NCBI RefSeq assembly: GCF_013409865.1
Contig: NZ_JACCBM010000001.1
Location: 496,001 to 560,000 of the forward strand
Origin: Herbiconiux flava
GTDB taxonomy: Bacteria; Actinomycetota; Actinomycetes; Actinomycetales; Microbacteriaceae
Direction of reading: 5' to 3'
Length of the DNA: 64,000 nucleotides
Positions 9,603-18,766 of this stretch are shown here, in pieces. Position 1 is the stretch's first letter, and the number at the start of each line of letters is the position of its first letter. The translations under genes were made by a program, and so were the position numbers. The notes under the pieces were generated by a model. That model saw only the letters and a program-made list of their open reading frames with translations, ran no database searches and had not been told where the DNA came from.

Positions 9603-10740
9603 TCACGTCGTCGTCGACCGCGGCGACCTCGACCCGCGCGGCCACGCCGTCGAGGAACCCGCCGACGTCGGGCCGTGCCCGGAGCTCGTCGGCGAGACGC
9701 AGCAGCGAGTCGAGCGTGGAGTCGTCGAGCTCGAGCACGCCGTCGGTCACCGAGAGCAGGGTGTCACCGGGCTGCAGCTGCACCGTGCGCGGGGCCCAGC
9801 CCGAGGCGGCGTCCTGCACCCCGAGCGGCAGGTCGCGCGAGGCCAGCCGCTCGACCGGGTCCCCGTCCGACGCCGGAACGATCAGGGTCAGGCCGTGCCC
9901 GGCGTCGACGTAGTCCACGCGCCCCGAGTCGTCGATGCGCGCGTGGAACAGCGTCACGAACGCTCCGAGCGAGGAGAGCCTCGGCTCGAGCGACGCGGCC
10001 GCCCGCGACAGCGCGACGGCGGGGCCGGAGGCAGAAGACGACGAAGAAGCCAGGCTCGCCCGCAGCTCGTCGGCGACCGAGCCGGCCACGACGCCCTTCC
10101 CCATCACGTCGCCCACCGTCACGGTCAGGCCCGATCCGGTGCGCTGCCAGGCGTACAGGTCGCCGCTGATCTCCCCCAGCGGAAGCGACAGCGCCGACAC
10201 CGCCCCCTCCGAGTGCACGCCCGAGCCCGCCCCACCCGAGCCCGAACGCCGGCCCGGCGAGCCCGCGCCCATCCGCAGCTCCCCCTCGGCCCACCGCCCG
10301 AGCTCGCCGAGCCGCGCTCGCTCGTCGGCGCTCAGTGTCCGCGCCTCCGGGTGCATCACGCAGAGCGTGCCGACCGCCTCGCCGTCGTCGGTGCGCAGCG
10401 GCACGCCGGCGTACGAGCGCACCCCGAACACGGTCACCGCGGGGGTGTGCGCGAAGCGCGGGTCGGACTGCGCATCCGGCACCTCGAACAACCCTTTGCC
10501 GTGCACGGTGTACTCGCAGAAGGCCGTGCCGTAGGGGTAGCGGGGGGCGGGCTCCCCGACGGCCTGCGGGGACTTGACCACCAGCGAGACGTCGTCGACG
10601 AGGTTGAGGTAGGACATCGGGGCGTCGAGCAGCTCCTGGGCGAGCCGGGTGATGCGGTCGAAGCGCTCCTCCGGGCCCGTGCCGAGCAGCCCCGTCGCCT
10701 CGATGGCCGCGAGGCGACGTTCCTCCGCCTCCCCGGTCAC
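9571..10740 (-). CDS. GAF-domain PP2C/SpoIIE-type serine phosphatase
   Basis: A 389-residue soluble signalling protein. Residues ~20-165 form a GAF sensor domain (GTAFCEYTVHGKGLFEVPDA, then YAGVPLRTDDGEAVGTLCVM). Residues ~190-385 form a PP2C/SpoIIE-like phosphatase with GEISGDLYAW and VTVGDVMGKG, which hold the metal-binding aspartates. The two are joined by a Gly/Ser-rich linker. Such proteins often dephosphorylate anti-anti-sigma factors in a partner-switch controlling general stress sigma factors. None of those partners is adjacent. The GTG start at 10740 overlaps the stop of the upstream lyase gene by 4 bases, indicating coupling. Confidence 0.88.
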   Translation of the reverse strand: MTGEAEERRLAAIEATGLLGTGPEERFDRITRLAQELLDAPMSYLNLVDDVSLVVKSPQAVGEPAPRYPYGTAFCEYTVHGKGLFEVPDAQSDPRFAHTPAVTVFGVRSYAGVPLRTDDGEAVGTLCVMHPEARTLSADERARLGELGRWAEGELRMGAGSPGRRSGSGGAGSGVHSEGAVSALSLPLGEISGDLYAWQRTGSGLTVTVGDVMGKGVVAGSVADELRASLASSSSSASGPAVALSRAAASLEPRLSSLGAFVTLFHARIDDSGRVDYVDAGHGLTLIVPASDGDPVERLASRDLPLGVQDAASGWAPRTVQLQPGDTLLSVTDGVLELDDSTLDSLLRLADELRARPDVGGFLDGVAARVEVAAVDDDVTVLVVTLPER

Positions 10741-11624
10741 GGCGTCACCGCCACGAGCGCCCCGGTCTCCATCGCGACCCACACCGTCCCGTCCGCGCCG
10801 ACCGCGAGCCCGTGCGGCTCCTCGTGCCCCGTCTCCGCGAGCGACACGAACGAGAACGACCCGTCGAGCGTCACGTGCCCGAGCTCGTTCGACCCCCAGA
10901 GCGTGAACCAGCAGCCACCGTCCGGCCGCGCGTCCCGCACGATCGCGTGCGGCTTCGAGTGCCGGTCGGGCAGCGGATGCTCGACCACCCGCCCCGCCCG
11001 GTCGACCCGCCCGATCTGCCCGGCCAGGATCTCGGTGAACCACGCCGCCCCGTCGTCGCCGACCACGATGCCCACCGGCCCCGCCTCGGACGTCGGCAGC
11101 GGGAACAGCGCCGGCACCGCATCCGCCCCCCGCACGTAGCCCACGACGTTCGCCTGGTTCGCGGTGAACCAGAGCGAGTCGCCCGAGGCCGCGACCATCG
11201 AGACGACGCCGTCGAGGGTGCCAGTGGCGAACTCGGCGACCCCGCCCAGGATGCCGATGCGGCCGAGCGAGTCGTTGCCCATCTCGGTGAACCAGGCGGT
11301 GCCGTCGTGCAGCGAGGTCACGCCGTAGGGCTGCGCACCGGGCGACGGTGCGTCGGTGCGCCGCAGCACGCCCGTCGGCCCGACCAGCAGCACCGCGTTC
11401 GCGGCCATGTCGGCGACCAGCACCGAGTCGGAGCCCGCGGCGGCCACCTGCGCCGGCTGCGAGGAGTCCCCGAGCCAGAGCACCACGACCGACCCGTCGG
11501 GGTCTCTCCGCAGCACCGCTCCCGCGTGCACGAGCGAGCACCACACGGCCCCGTCGGAGGTCACGGCGACCGAGTACGGGCCGCCGTCGGCAGGATCGAT
11601 CGGATGCACGGCCAGGGAGCTCAT
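10737..11624 (-). CDS. Virginiamycin B lyase-like seven-bladed propeller
   Basis: A 295-residue beta-propeller of the Vgb/streptogramin lyase group, which linearises type B streptogramins by C-O bond elimination. Blades repeat the pattern GxxxxAWFTE (TAWFTEMGNDSLGRI, LWFTANQANVVGYV, AAWFTEILAGQIGRV). Residues matching the Vgb active site are in place with similar spacing: Tyr17 in GGPYSVAV, His226 in KPHAIV, Glu269 and His271 in EPHGLA, and Glu286 in VAMETG. The length equals authentic Vgb. It overlaps the phosphatase gene by 4 bases, an unusual pairing. A housekeeping role for the fold cannot be excluded. Confidence 0.78.
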   Translation of the reverse strand: MSSLAVHPIDPADGGPYSVAVTSDGAVWCSLVHAGAVLRRDPDGSVVVLWLGDSSQPAQVAAAGSDSVLVADMAANAVLLVGPTGVLRRTDAPSPGAQPYGVTSLHDGTAWFTEMGNDSLGRIGILGGVAEFATGTLDGVVSMVAASGDSLWFTANQANVVGYVRGADAVPALFPLPTSEAGPVGIVVGDDGAAWFTEILAGQIGRVDRAGRVVEHPLPDRHSKPHAIVRDARPDGGCWFTLWGSNELGHVTLDGSFSFVSLAETGHEEPHGLAVGADGTVWVAMETGALVAVTP

Positions 11625-11690
11625 GGGCCGAGCCTACCCAGCGCCGGGTAGACTAGGAGCCCTGCCCTCTCCCCGACATGAGGAGTCCGC

Positions 11691-14651
11691 GTGATCCTGG
11701 TCCTGCTGCTGTTCGCGGGACTTTCAGCGCTCACTCCGCTTCTCACGCGCATCCTGTCGACGCGGGTCTTCTACCTCGTCGCCCTGCTGCCGGCGGGTGC
11801 CTTCGTGTACACGCTGAGCCAGAGCGGTCGCGTGCTGGCGGGCGAGGAGGTCGCCCAGTCGGTGCCGTGGATCCCGCAGCTCGGCATCGCCCTGAGCTTC
11901 CGCGTCGACACCCTCGGCTGGCTGCTCGCCCTCGTGGTCACGGGCGTCGGCGCCCTCGTGCTGATCTACTGCGCGCGCTACTTCTCGACCGACGAGCCCT
12001 CTCTCGGCCGCTTCGCCGCCCTCCTGCTCGCCTTCGCGGGCACGATGTACGGCCTCGTCACCGCCGACGACATCTACGTCATGTTCATGTTCTGGGAGAT
12101 CACGAGCGTGCTCTCCTACCTGCTGATCGGCCACTACACCGAGCGCAAGGAGAGCCGCGGCGCCGCCCTGCAGGCGCTGCTCGTGACGACCTTCGGTGGG
12201 CTCGCGATGCTGGTCGGCGTCATCCTGCTGAGCACGGCGGCGGGCACCACGTCGATCGCCGCCATCGTCGCCGAGCCGCCCGCGGCGAGCGCCCTCGTCA
12301 CCACCTCGATCATGCTCATCCTGGCCGGGGCCCTGTCGAAGTCGGCGCTGGTGCCGTTCCACTTCTGGCTGCCGGCGGCCATGGCCGCGCCGACCCCCGT
12401 CAGCGCCTACCTGCACGCGGCCGCCATGGTCAAGGCGGGCATCTACCTGATCGCCCGCCTCGCCCCCGGCTACGCCGACACCCCGGGGTGGACCGAGGTG
12501 CTCGTGGTGATCGGCGTCTGGACCATGCTGCTCGGCGCCTGGCGCTCGCTGCGCCAGAACGACCTCAAGCTGCTGCTCGCCTACGGCACGGTCAGCCAGC
12601 TGGGCTTCCTCACGGTCGTCGTGGGCTTCGGCTCGCGCGACGCCGCGCTGGCGGGCGCCGCGCTGCTGCTCGCCCACGCCCTGTTCAAGTGCACCCTCTT
12701 CCTCGTCGTCGGGATCGTCGACCACGACGAGGGCACCCGCGACCTGCGCGAGATCTCCGGGCTCGGCCGGCGGCGGCCGGTGCTGGCCGCGGTGGCGATC
12801 ATCGCGGCGGCGTCGATGGCGGGAATCCCGCCGCTCCTCGGCTTCGTCTCGAAGGAGGCCGTGTTGAGCGCATTCCTCGAGGCCGGTGAGCACGGCGAGC
12901 CCTGGGGGTGGGTGGCGCTCGTCGGCGTGACGCTCGGCTCGATCCTCACGGTCGCGTACAGCGCCCGCTTCGTCTGGGGCGCCTTCGGCACCAAGCACGC
13001 CGTCGGTGGTGACAGGGCGACGGATGCGCGTGCCGCCGCGGCCCCGCACGACCACCACTCGCCCGACCCGCTCATCCTGATCGCCCCCGTCGTGCTCACG
13101 GTCGCCACCATCGCCGGAGGCTTCCTCGCCGCCCCCATCGGCCACGCCCTGGAGGGCTACGCCGACACCGTGCCGGGCGAGGGCGACTACCACCTCGCGC
13201 TCTGGCACGGCTTCGAGCCGGCACTCGGCATCTCGGTGCTGGTGATCGCGGCGGGCCTCGGCCTGTTCGCCGTGCGGGCCCGCTTCAGCCGCCTGCAGAA
13301 GAAGGTGCCGGTCGTCGTCGACGCCTCGCGCAGCTACTGGGCCATCGTGCGGGCCGTCGACGCGGCCGCCGCGCGGGTCACGCTGTTCGCCCAGAAGGGC
13401 GGCCTGCCGCAGTACCTCAGCACGATCCTGCTGGTCTTCGTGCTCTGCCTCGGTGCCACGACGGCGCTGAACCGCACCTGGCCGACCGAGTTCGTGCTCT
13501 TCGACTACCCGGCGCAGGTCTTCGTGGCCGCGGCCATGGGGGCCGCCGCGATCATGGCGGCGCGGGCGACCCACCGCCTCGCCGCGGTTCTGCTGGTCGG
13601 CGCCACCGGCTTCGGGCTCGTGGTGCTGTTCTCGTTCCACGGGGCGCCCGACCTCGCGCTCACGCAGGCCCTCGTCGAGACGGTCACGATCGTCGTCTTC
13701 GTGCTGGTGCTGCGCCGCCTCCCCCCGCGCATCGCACAGCACAACAAGCCGATGAAGCGCGGCCGCCGCATCGCGATCGGCGCCCTGGTGGGCGTCACGA
13801 TGGGCGTCGCCGGGCTGGTCGCCCTGGGCGCCCGCCAGGCCGGCACCCTCACCGACGAGCTGGCTCGGCTCTCGGTCGAGGAGGGCCACGGCAGGAACAT
13901 CGTGAACGTGATGCTCGTCGACATCCGCGCCTGGGACACGATGAACGAGCTCTCGGTGCTCGTCGTCGTCGCCACCGGCGTCGCGAGCCTGCTCTTCGTC
14001 ACGGGCCGGAACGTCAGCATGCCGCGGCTCCGCGAGTCGCGGAAGCGCCGGCAGACCACTCAGCGCGTGAAGCTCGTCAACGACCCGCACACCTCCTCCG
14101 AGGCTCCGGATGACCGGCAGCACTCCTGGCTCCTCGGCGGCCGCACGCTCGCCCCCGAGAACCGCTCGCTCATCCTCGAGGTGCTCGTGCGGCTGATCTT
14201 CCACCCCGCGATCGTCGTCTCGGTCTACCTGCTCTTCGCCGGCCACAACGCCCCGGGCGGCGGTTTCGCCGGCGGCCTGGTCGCGGGGCTCGCGCTGATC
14301 GCGCGCTACCTCGCGGGCGGCCGCTACGAGATCGGCGAGACGCTGCCGATCGGGCCGGGCGCGCTGCTCGGCACCGGCATGCTGCTGGCCACCGGCACCG
14401 CCGTCGGCAGCCTCTTCCTCGGCGCCGACGTTCTCACCTCGGCCTACTTCGAGGCCGACCTGCCCCTGCTCGGCCACGTCTCCTTCGGCACCAGCACCAT
14501 CTTCGACATCGGCGTCTACCTCGTGGTCATCGGCGTCGTGCTCGACGTGCTGCGCGCGCTCGGTGGCGAGGTCGACCGGCAGCAGGCCGAGGCCGAGGGC
14601 GGCGGCGACCACGCCGACGAGCACTCGGTCACCGCGGAGGAGGCCCGATGA
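11691..14651 (+). CDS. mrpA: Mrp Na+/H+ antiporter subunit A, fused to MnhB-like domain
   Basis: A 986-residue membrane protein, the largest subunit of the multisubunit Mrp monovalent cation/proton antiporter. The N-terminal two-thirds is a NuoL-like proton channel (DDIYVMFMFWEITSVLSYLL; KSALVPFHFWLPAAMAAPTP with the key Lys). A MbhD/E-like part (residues ~600-690) follows, and a C-terminal MnhB domain (residues ~830-960, with FAGHNAPGGGFAGGLVAG) replaces a separate mrpB. This AB fusion is usual in actinobacteria. GTG at 11691 is preceded by GAGGAG. The stop overlaps mrpC by 4 bases. Confidence 0.95.
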   Translation: MILVLLLFAGLSALTPLLTRILSTRVFYLVALLPAGAFVYTLSQSGRVLAGEEVAQSVPWIPQLGIALSFRVDTLGWLLALVVTGVGALVLIYCARYFSTDEPSLGRFAALLLAFAGTMYGLVTADDIYVMFMFWEITSVLSYLLIGHYTERKESRGAALQALLVTTFGGLAMLVGVILLSTAAGTTSIAAIVAEPPAASALVTTSIMLILAGALSKSALVPFHFWLPAAMAAPTPVSAYLHAAAMVKAGIYLIARLAPGYADTPGWTEVLVVIGVWTMLLGAWRSLRQNDLKLLLAYGTVSQLGFLTVVVGFGSRDAALAGAALLLAHALFKCTLFLVVGIVDHDEGTRDLREISGLGRRRPVLAAVAIIAAASMAGIPPLLGFVSKEAVLSAFLEAGEHGEPWGWVALVGVTLGSILTVAYSARFVWGAFGTKHAVGGDRATDARAAAAPHDHHSPDPLILIAPVVLTVATIAGGFLAAPIGHALEGYADTVPGEGDYHLALWHGFEPALGISVLVIAAGLGLFAVRARFSRLQKKVPVVVDASRSYWAIVRAVDAAAARVTLFAQKGGLPQYLSTILLVFVLCLGATTALNRTWPTEFVLFDYPAQVFVAAAMGAAAIMAARATHRLAAVLLVGATGFGLVVLFSFHGAPDLALTQALVETVTIVVFVLVLRRLPPRIAQHNKPMKRGRRIAIGALVGVTMGVAGLVALGARQAGTLTDELARLSVEEGHGRNIVNVMLVDIRAWDTMNELSVLVVVATGVASLLFVTGRNVSMPRLRESRKRRQTTQRVKLVNDPHTSSEAPDDRQHSWLLGGRTLAPENRSLILEVLVRLIFHPAIVVSVYLLFAGHNAPGGGFAGGLVAGLALIARYLAGGRYEIGETLPIGPGALLGTGMLLATGTAVGSLFLGADVLTSAYFEADLPLLGHVSFGTSTIFDIGVYLVVIGVVLDVLRALGGEVDRQQAEAEGGGDHADEHSVTAEEAR

Positions 14652-15160
14652 GCGCGTCGATCACCCTCGTGGTGCTGATGGCTGTGATGTACGGCGCCGG
14701 GGTGTACGTGATGCTCGAGAAGAGCCTGACGCGCATCCTGATCGGCTTCCTGCTCGTGGGCAACGCCACGAACCTGCTGATCTTCATCATGTCGGGGCGG
14801 GCGGGCGACTCGCCGATCGTCGACGGGAACGGCGCCGACACGGTCGACCCCATCCCCCAGGTGCTGATGCTCACGGCGATCGTGATCAACTTCGGCGTGA
14901 CCGCGTTCATCCTGGCGCTGATCTACCGCTCCTGGTGGCTGTCGAACCTCGGCGACGAGGGCGACGACGTGGCGGCCGACGAGGACGAGGACGAGGCGAT
15001 GGAGATCGGCCAGGCCGGCGTGTTCCACGCCTCGCTCGAGGACGACGACGCGGCGGTGCGCACGATCCTCGACGAGGGCAGCGACCTCGGCGACGACGAC
15101 AGCGCGTCGGGCTCGGCCGGCGAGGAACCCAGCGAGCGCGACCGGGACGTGATGCGATGA
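14648..15160 (+). CDS. mrpC: Mrp antiporter subunit C with acidic tail
   Basis: A 170-residue NuoK-like subunit. Three transmembrane helices fill residues 1-100 (MLEKSLTRILIGFLLVGNAT; PQVLMLTAIVINFGVTAFIL). About 65 further residues are strongly acidic (DEGDDVAADEDEDEAMEIG and onwards) and exceed the usual ~115-residue length of MrpC. The tail is predicted cytoplasmic and might bind cations or partner subunits, which is inference. The gene overlaps mrpA and mrpD by 4 bases at each end. Confidence 0.94.
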   Translation: MSASITLVVLMAVMYGAGVYVMLEKSLTRILIGFLLVGNATNLLIFIMSGRAGDSPIVDGNGADTVDPIPQVLMLTAIVINFGVTAFILALIYRSWWLSNLGDEGDDVAADEDEDEAMEIGQAGVFHASLEDDDAAVRTILDEGSDLGDDDSASGSAGEEPSERDRDVMR

Positions 15161-16782
15161 CGAACACCCTCGTGCCCCTGCTGGTGATCATCCCCCTCGT
15201 CGGAGCGGCGGTCACCCTCATCCTCGGCCGCCACCCGCGGCTGCAGATCCTGATCAGCGTGCTCGCACTCACCGCGGTGACCGCCGCGGCGGCCGTGCTG
15301 CTCGCGATCGTCGACAGCACCGGCAAGCCCGCCGTGGTGAAGGTGGGCGGCTGGGAGCCGCCGTTCGGCATCGTGCTGGTGGTCGACCGGCTCTCGGCGA
15401 TCATGGTCGTGGTCTCGGCACTGGTGCTGCTCGGCGTGCTCGTGTTCGCCGTCGGCCAGGGCTACGCCGACCGCGACCGCGACACCCCGGTGTCGATCTT
15501 CCACCCGACCTACCTGATCCTGGCCGCCGGACTGTTCGACGCCTTCATCGCAGGCGACCTGTTCAACATGTACGTCGGCTTCGAGATGCTGCTCGCGGCC
15601 AGCTACGTGCTGCTGACCCTCGGCGGCACCGGGTCGCGCATCCGGGCCGGTGTGACCTACGTCGTGGTGAGCCTGGTGTCGTCGCTGCTCTTCCTCGGCG
15701 CGATCGCGCTGATCTACGGCGCCACGGGCACAGTCACCATGGCGCTGCTCAGCGACCGCATCCGGGAGCTGCCGCTCGACGTGCAGATGATCCTCTGCGC
15801 AGCCCTGCTGATCGGCTTCGCGGTGAAGGCGGCGGTGTTCCCGCTCTCGTTCTGGCTGCCCGACTCCTACCCCACGGCGCCGGCGCCGGTCACGGCGGTG
15901 TTCGCCGGGTTGCTCACCAAGGTGGGTGTCTACGCGATCATCCGCACCGACAAGCTGCTTTTCTTCGAGGTGCCGCTGCAGGTGCCGTTGCTGATCGTCG
16001 GCGGGCTGACGATGCTCATCGGCATCCTCGGCGCCCTTGCCCAGGCCGACGTGAAGCGGCTGCTGTCGTTCACGCTCGTCAGCCACATCGGCTACATGAT
16101 CTTCGGCGTCGCGATCGGCACCGAGCTGGCCTCGGGCGCCACGATCTACTACATCGTGCACCACATCCTCGTGCAGACGGCCCTCTTCCTCGTGGTGGGC
16201 CTGATCGAGCGGAAGGGCGGCTCGACGTCGATCACCGAGCTCGGCGGGCTGCTCAAGGCGGCGCCGTTCGTCGCGGTGCTGTTCTTCATCGGGGCCCTCA
16301 ATCTCGGCGGTATCCCCCCGTTCTCGGGCTTCCTCGGCAAGGTCGGGCTGTTCGAGGCGGGCGCCGCGAGCCCGAACCCGCTCGTCTACGTGATGATCGG
16401 CGCCGGCATCGTCACCTCGCTGCTCACGCTCTACGCCCTGATGCGCGTGTGGAACATGGCCTTCTGGCGCCCCAAGAAGGACGTGGAGGGCTACGAGTCG
16501 CCGCTGATCGAGTCGCTGCAGGAGGGCCCGACCGGCTCCGTCGGCACCATGACCGGCACGGCGACCTCGACCGACACCAAGACCCGCACCTCGCCGCTGA
16601 TGATCGGCGCCGCCACCGGGCTGATGGCGCTCACCCTCTGCCTCACGGTCTTCGCCGGGCCGCTGTTCGACCTCGCCCAGCGCGCGGCCGGCAACGTCTC
16701 GACCCCCGAGCCCTACGTCGACTCGGTCTTCCCCGAGGGCGCGCTGGTGCCGATCTCGGTCGACGAAGGGGGCGTCGGATGA
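15157..16782 (+). CDS. mrpD: Mrp antiporter subunit D
   Basis: A 541-residue NuoM/N-like proton-translocating subunit with about 14 helices. Typical segments are FDAFIAGDLFNMYVGFEMLL, with the conserved intramembrane Glu, and FAVKAAVFPLSFWLPDSYPT, with the key Lys. QADVKRLLSFTLVSHIGYMI follows. ATG at 15157 overlaps the mrpC stop. The C-terminal 80 residues include a Thr/Ser-rich loop before a final helix. It acts with MrpA as the ion-conducting core of the antiporter. Confidence 0.95.
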   Translation: MTNTLVPLLVIIPLVGAAVTLILGRHPRLQILISVLALTAVTAAAAVLLAIVDSTGKPAVVKVGGWEPPFGIVLVVDRLSAIMVVVSALVLLGVLVFAVGQGYADRDRDTPVSIFHPTYLILAAGLFDAFIAGDLFNMYVGFEMLLAASYVLLTLGGTGSRIRAGVTYVVVSLVSSLLFLGAIALIYGATGTVTMALLSDRIRELPLDVQMILCAALLIGFAVKAAVFPLSFWLPDSYPTAPAPVTAVFAGLLTKVGVYAIIRTDKLLFFEVPLQVPLLIVGGLTMLIGILGALAQADVKRLLSFTLVSHIGYMIFGVAIGTELASGATIYYIVHHILVQTALFLVVGLIERKGGSTSITELGGLLKAAPFVAVLFFIGALNLGGIPPFSGFLGKVGLFEAGAASPNPLVYVMIGAGIVTSLLTLYALMRVWNMAFWRPKKDVEGYESPLIESLQEGPTGSVGTMTGTATSTDTKTRTSPLMIGAATGLMALTLCLTVFAGPLFDLAQRAAGNVSTPEPYVDSVFPEGALVPISVDEGGVG

Positions 16783-17387
16783 TCGCCCGCATCGTCAGCG
16801 GACTGGTGCCCTTCCTCGGCCTCGTGCTGATCTGGGTGCTGATCTGGGGTCAGGTCACCTGGCTCGCCCTGGTGACCGGGGTGGCCCTCGCACTGCTCGT
16901 CTCGCGCGTCTTCTATCTGCCCGCCGTGCGGCTGAGCGGGAGGATCAACCTCTGGTTCGGGCTGCTGTTCGTGCTGCGGCTGCTCGGCGACATCGTCGTG
17001 GCCTCGCTGCAGATCGCCTGGATCGCCCTCGGGCCGGGCTACCGGCCGTCGAACGCGGTGATCGCGGTGCAGCTGCGCACCCGCTCCGACCTGATCATGA
17101 CCTTCACCGCCGAGGCGGTCTCTCTCGTGCCCGGGTCGATCGTGCTCGACATCGACCGGGACGCCTCGACGCTCTACCTGCACGCGCTGAACGTGAAGTC
17201 GGTGGAGGAGATCCCCGCGCTGAAGCAGAAGGTGCTCGACACCGAGCGGCGGCTGATCCGCGCGGCGGGGTCGGCCGACGACCTGGCGCGGCTGGCGGAG
17301 GGCGGAACCGCCGCATCCGCATCCGCATCCGGGCCCGCATCCGCATCGGGATCCGGATCCGCATCCGCAGAGGAGGACGCCTCGTGA
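16779..17387 (+). CDS. mrpE: Mrp antiporter subunit E with Ala/Ser-rich tail
   Basis: A 202-residue subunit. Two or three N-terminal helices (LVPFLGLVLIWVLIWGQVTW; GLLFVLRLLGDIVVASLQIA) precede a cytoplasmic domain with TFTAEAVSLVPGSIVLDIDR and LYLHALNV, diagnostic of MrpE. The last ~25 residues are a low-complexity Ala/Ser/Gly tail encoded by repeats of GCATCC and its variants, absent from typical MrpE. ATG at 16779 overlaps the mrpD stop, and the stop overlaps mrpF. Confidence 0.93.
   Translation: MIARIVSGLVPFLGLVLIWVLIWGQVTWLALVTGVALALLVSRVFYLPAVRLSGRINLWFGLLFVLRLLGDIVVASLQIAWIALGPGYRPSNAVIAVQLRTRSDLIMTFTAEAVSLVPGSIVLDIDRDASTLYLHALNVKSVEEIPALKQKVLDTERRLIRAAGSADDLARLAEGGTAASASASGPASASGSGSASAEEDAS
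17311..17370. repeat. Degenerate hexamer repeat in the 3' end of mrpE
   Basis: GCATCC units, interspersed with GGATCC and GCATCG, run for about 60 bases and encode alternating Ala/Ser/Gly. The repeat stays in frame, so copy-number change would lengthen or shorten the MrpE tail without a frameshift. Confidence 0.8.
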
Positions 17388-17647
17388 TCGTCGTCGTCAT
17401 CGTCGCCGGGCTGCTGATGGGCGCGGGCGCCATCGGGGCGCTCGTGCGCATCATCCGCGGCCCGTCCGCACTCGACCGAATCATCGCCTCCGACGTGCTG
17501 GTGGCCACCGCCATCTGCGCCATCGGGGCCGAGATGGCCATCAACCGGCACACCGACACGATGCCCGTGCTGCTCGGGCTCGCGTTGTTCGGCATCGTCG
17601 GCTCGGTCTCGGTCGCCCGGTTCCTCTCGGCGAGGGACGACACGTGA
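17384..17647 (+). CDS. mrpF: Mrp antiporter subunit F
   Basis: An 87-residue protein with three transmembrane helices. The loop ALVRIIRGPSALDRIIASDV is the MrpF/PhaF signature, with the RGPS...DR motif between helices 1 and 2. GTG at 17384 overlaps the mrpE stop by 4 bases, and the 3' end overlaps mrpG likewise. It is required for assembly and activity of the Mrp complex. Confidence 0.95.
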   Translation: MIVVVIVAGLLMGAGAIGALVRIIRGPSALDRIIASDVLVATAICAIGAEMAINRHTDTMPVLLGLALFGIVGSVSVARFLSARDDT

Positions 17648-18003
17648 GCGGCCTGGAGTGGGGCTTCGACGGCATCGACCTCCGCGACGTGATCACGGGG
17701 GTGCTGGTGCTCGTCGCCGCGCTGATGTGCTTCGCCGCCGGAGTCGGCCTGCTGCGCTTCCCCGACGTGCTGTCGCGCCTGCACGCCGCCACGAAGCCGC
17801 AGATCCTCGGCGTCATCGCGATCGTGGCCGACGTGGCGGTGTCGAACCCGTCGCTCGTGACGATCACCCTGGCGGTCGCCATCATCTTCTTCCAGAGCCT
17901 CACGGCCCCGGTCTCGGCGCACATGGTGGGCCGAGCGGCCTACCGCACCGGCCACTTCCGCCGCGACATCCTGGTCGCCGACGAGTTCCGAGGGCACGAC
18001 TGA
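17644..18003 (+). CDS. mrpG: Mrp antiporter subunit G
   Basis: A 119-residue protein with three helices. GVGLLRFPDVLSRLHAATKP is the conserved MrpG motif, and ILGVIAIVADVAV follows. GTG at 17644 overlaps the mrpF stop. It closes the mrpA(B)CDEFG operon. No obvious terminator follows before the next gene, 100 bases on. Confidence 0.95.
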   Translation: MSGLEWGFDGIDLRDVITGVLVLVAALMCFAAGVGLLRFPDVLSRLHAATKPQILGVIAIVADVAVSNPSLVTITLAVAIIFFQSLTAPVSAHMVGRAAYRTGHFRRDILVADEFRGHD

Positions 18004-18103
18004 GCCGAGCCTGAGTGCTGGGTGTGCGTCGGTTGGCAGTGGACCCCGGACGTCGTTGGGTGGGGAGTACACCCAGAGATGAACACGAAGAAGGAGTGCC
18101 CTC

Positions 18104-18559
18104 ATGGCCCAGATCATCGAGACCGTCGACGTCGAGGTCCCCGTGCGCACTGCGTACAACCAGTGGACCCAGTTCGAGTCGTTCCCCAAGTTCCTCGACT
18201 TCATCGAGACGATCGACCAGCAGGACGACACCCACACCCACTGGAAGGTGAACATCGCCGGCCAGGAGCGCGAGTTCGACACCGTGATCAGCGAGCAGCA
18301 CCCCGACGAGCGCGTCGCCTGGACGAGCACCGGCGGCGAGGTCGACCACGCTGGCGTCGTGACCTTCCACAAGCTCAGCGACACCACCTCCCGCGTCACC
18401 GTGCAGATCGACTGGGAGCCCGAGGGCATCGTCGAGAAGATCGGCTCGGCCGTCGGCGTGCCGACTCACGCGGTGAAGAAGGACCTCGAGAAGTTCAAGG
18501 AGTTCATCGAGTCGCAGGGCTCGGAGACGGGCGCCTGGCGCGGCGACGTCGAGGCCTGA
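18104..18559 (+). CDS. SRPBCC-family protein (polyketide cyclase/dehydrase-like)
   Basis: A 151-residue START/SRPBCC-fold protein: IETVDVEVPVRTAYNQWTQF, SFPKFLDFIETIDQ, HWKVNIAGQEREFDTVISEQ and DERVAWTSTGG are the standard strands of the COG5637-type group. These cytoplasmic proteins bind a hydrophobic ligand in a helix-grip cavity; the ligand is unknown. The last helix ends KKDLEKFKEFIESQ. ATG at 18104 has AAGGAG upstream. A strong hairpin follows the stop. Confidence 0.9.
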   Translation: MAQIIETVDVEVPVRTAYNQWTQFESFPKFLDFIETIDQQDDTHTHWKVNIAGQEREFDTVISEQHPDERVAWTSTGGEVDHAGVVTFHKLSDTTSRVTVQIDWEPEGIVEKIGSAVGVPTHAVKKDLEKFKEFIESQGSETGAWRGDVEA

Positions 18560-18590
18560 TCCTCGCTCTTCCCACCTCGCTCTTCCCCCA

Positions 18591-18616
18591 GGGGGCGCTC
18601 CGACCGGGGCGCCCCC
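18591..18616 (+). terminator. Rho-independent-type hairpin after the SRPBCC gene
   Basis: GGGGGCGC pairs with GCGCCCCC across a 10-base loop, 31 bases after the stop. A short T pair follows. It fits a high-GC terminator. Confidence 0.7.
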
Positions 18617-18766
18617 TTCGGCGTTCCTCCCCCGCACCGCCTCTCCCCCATCCGGGGGTGGACTGTACTCGAATGTGAACGAAATCAACAGACTTCACTT
18701 CGGCTGAGATTCTCCGCATAATCAACGGACACTCACATCGTTCTGTGATGTTCATCGATTATCCCC

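Noticed and set aside
11724..14624. 966-codon open frame antisense to mrpA, and similar long antisense frames over purL, mrpD, the protease and GH35
   Set aside because: High-GC codon bias opens the opposite-strand frames. The translations are Arg/His/Asp-rich without domains, while the sense strand encodes clear families.
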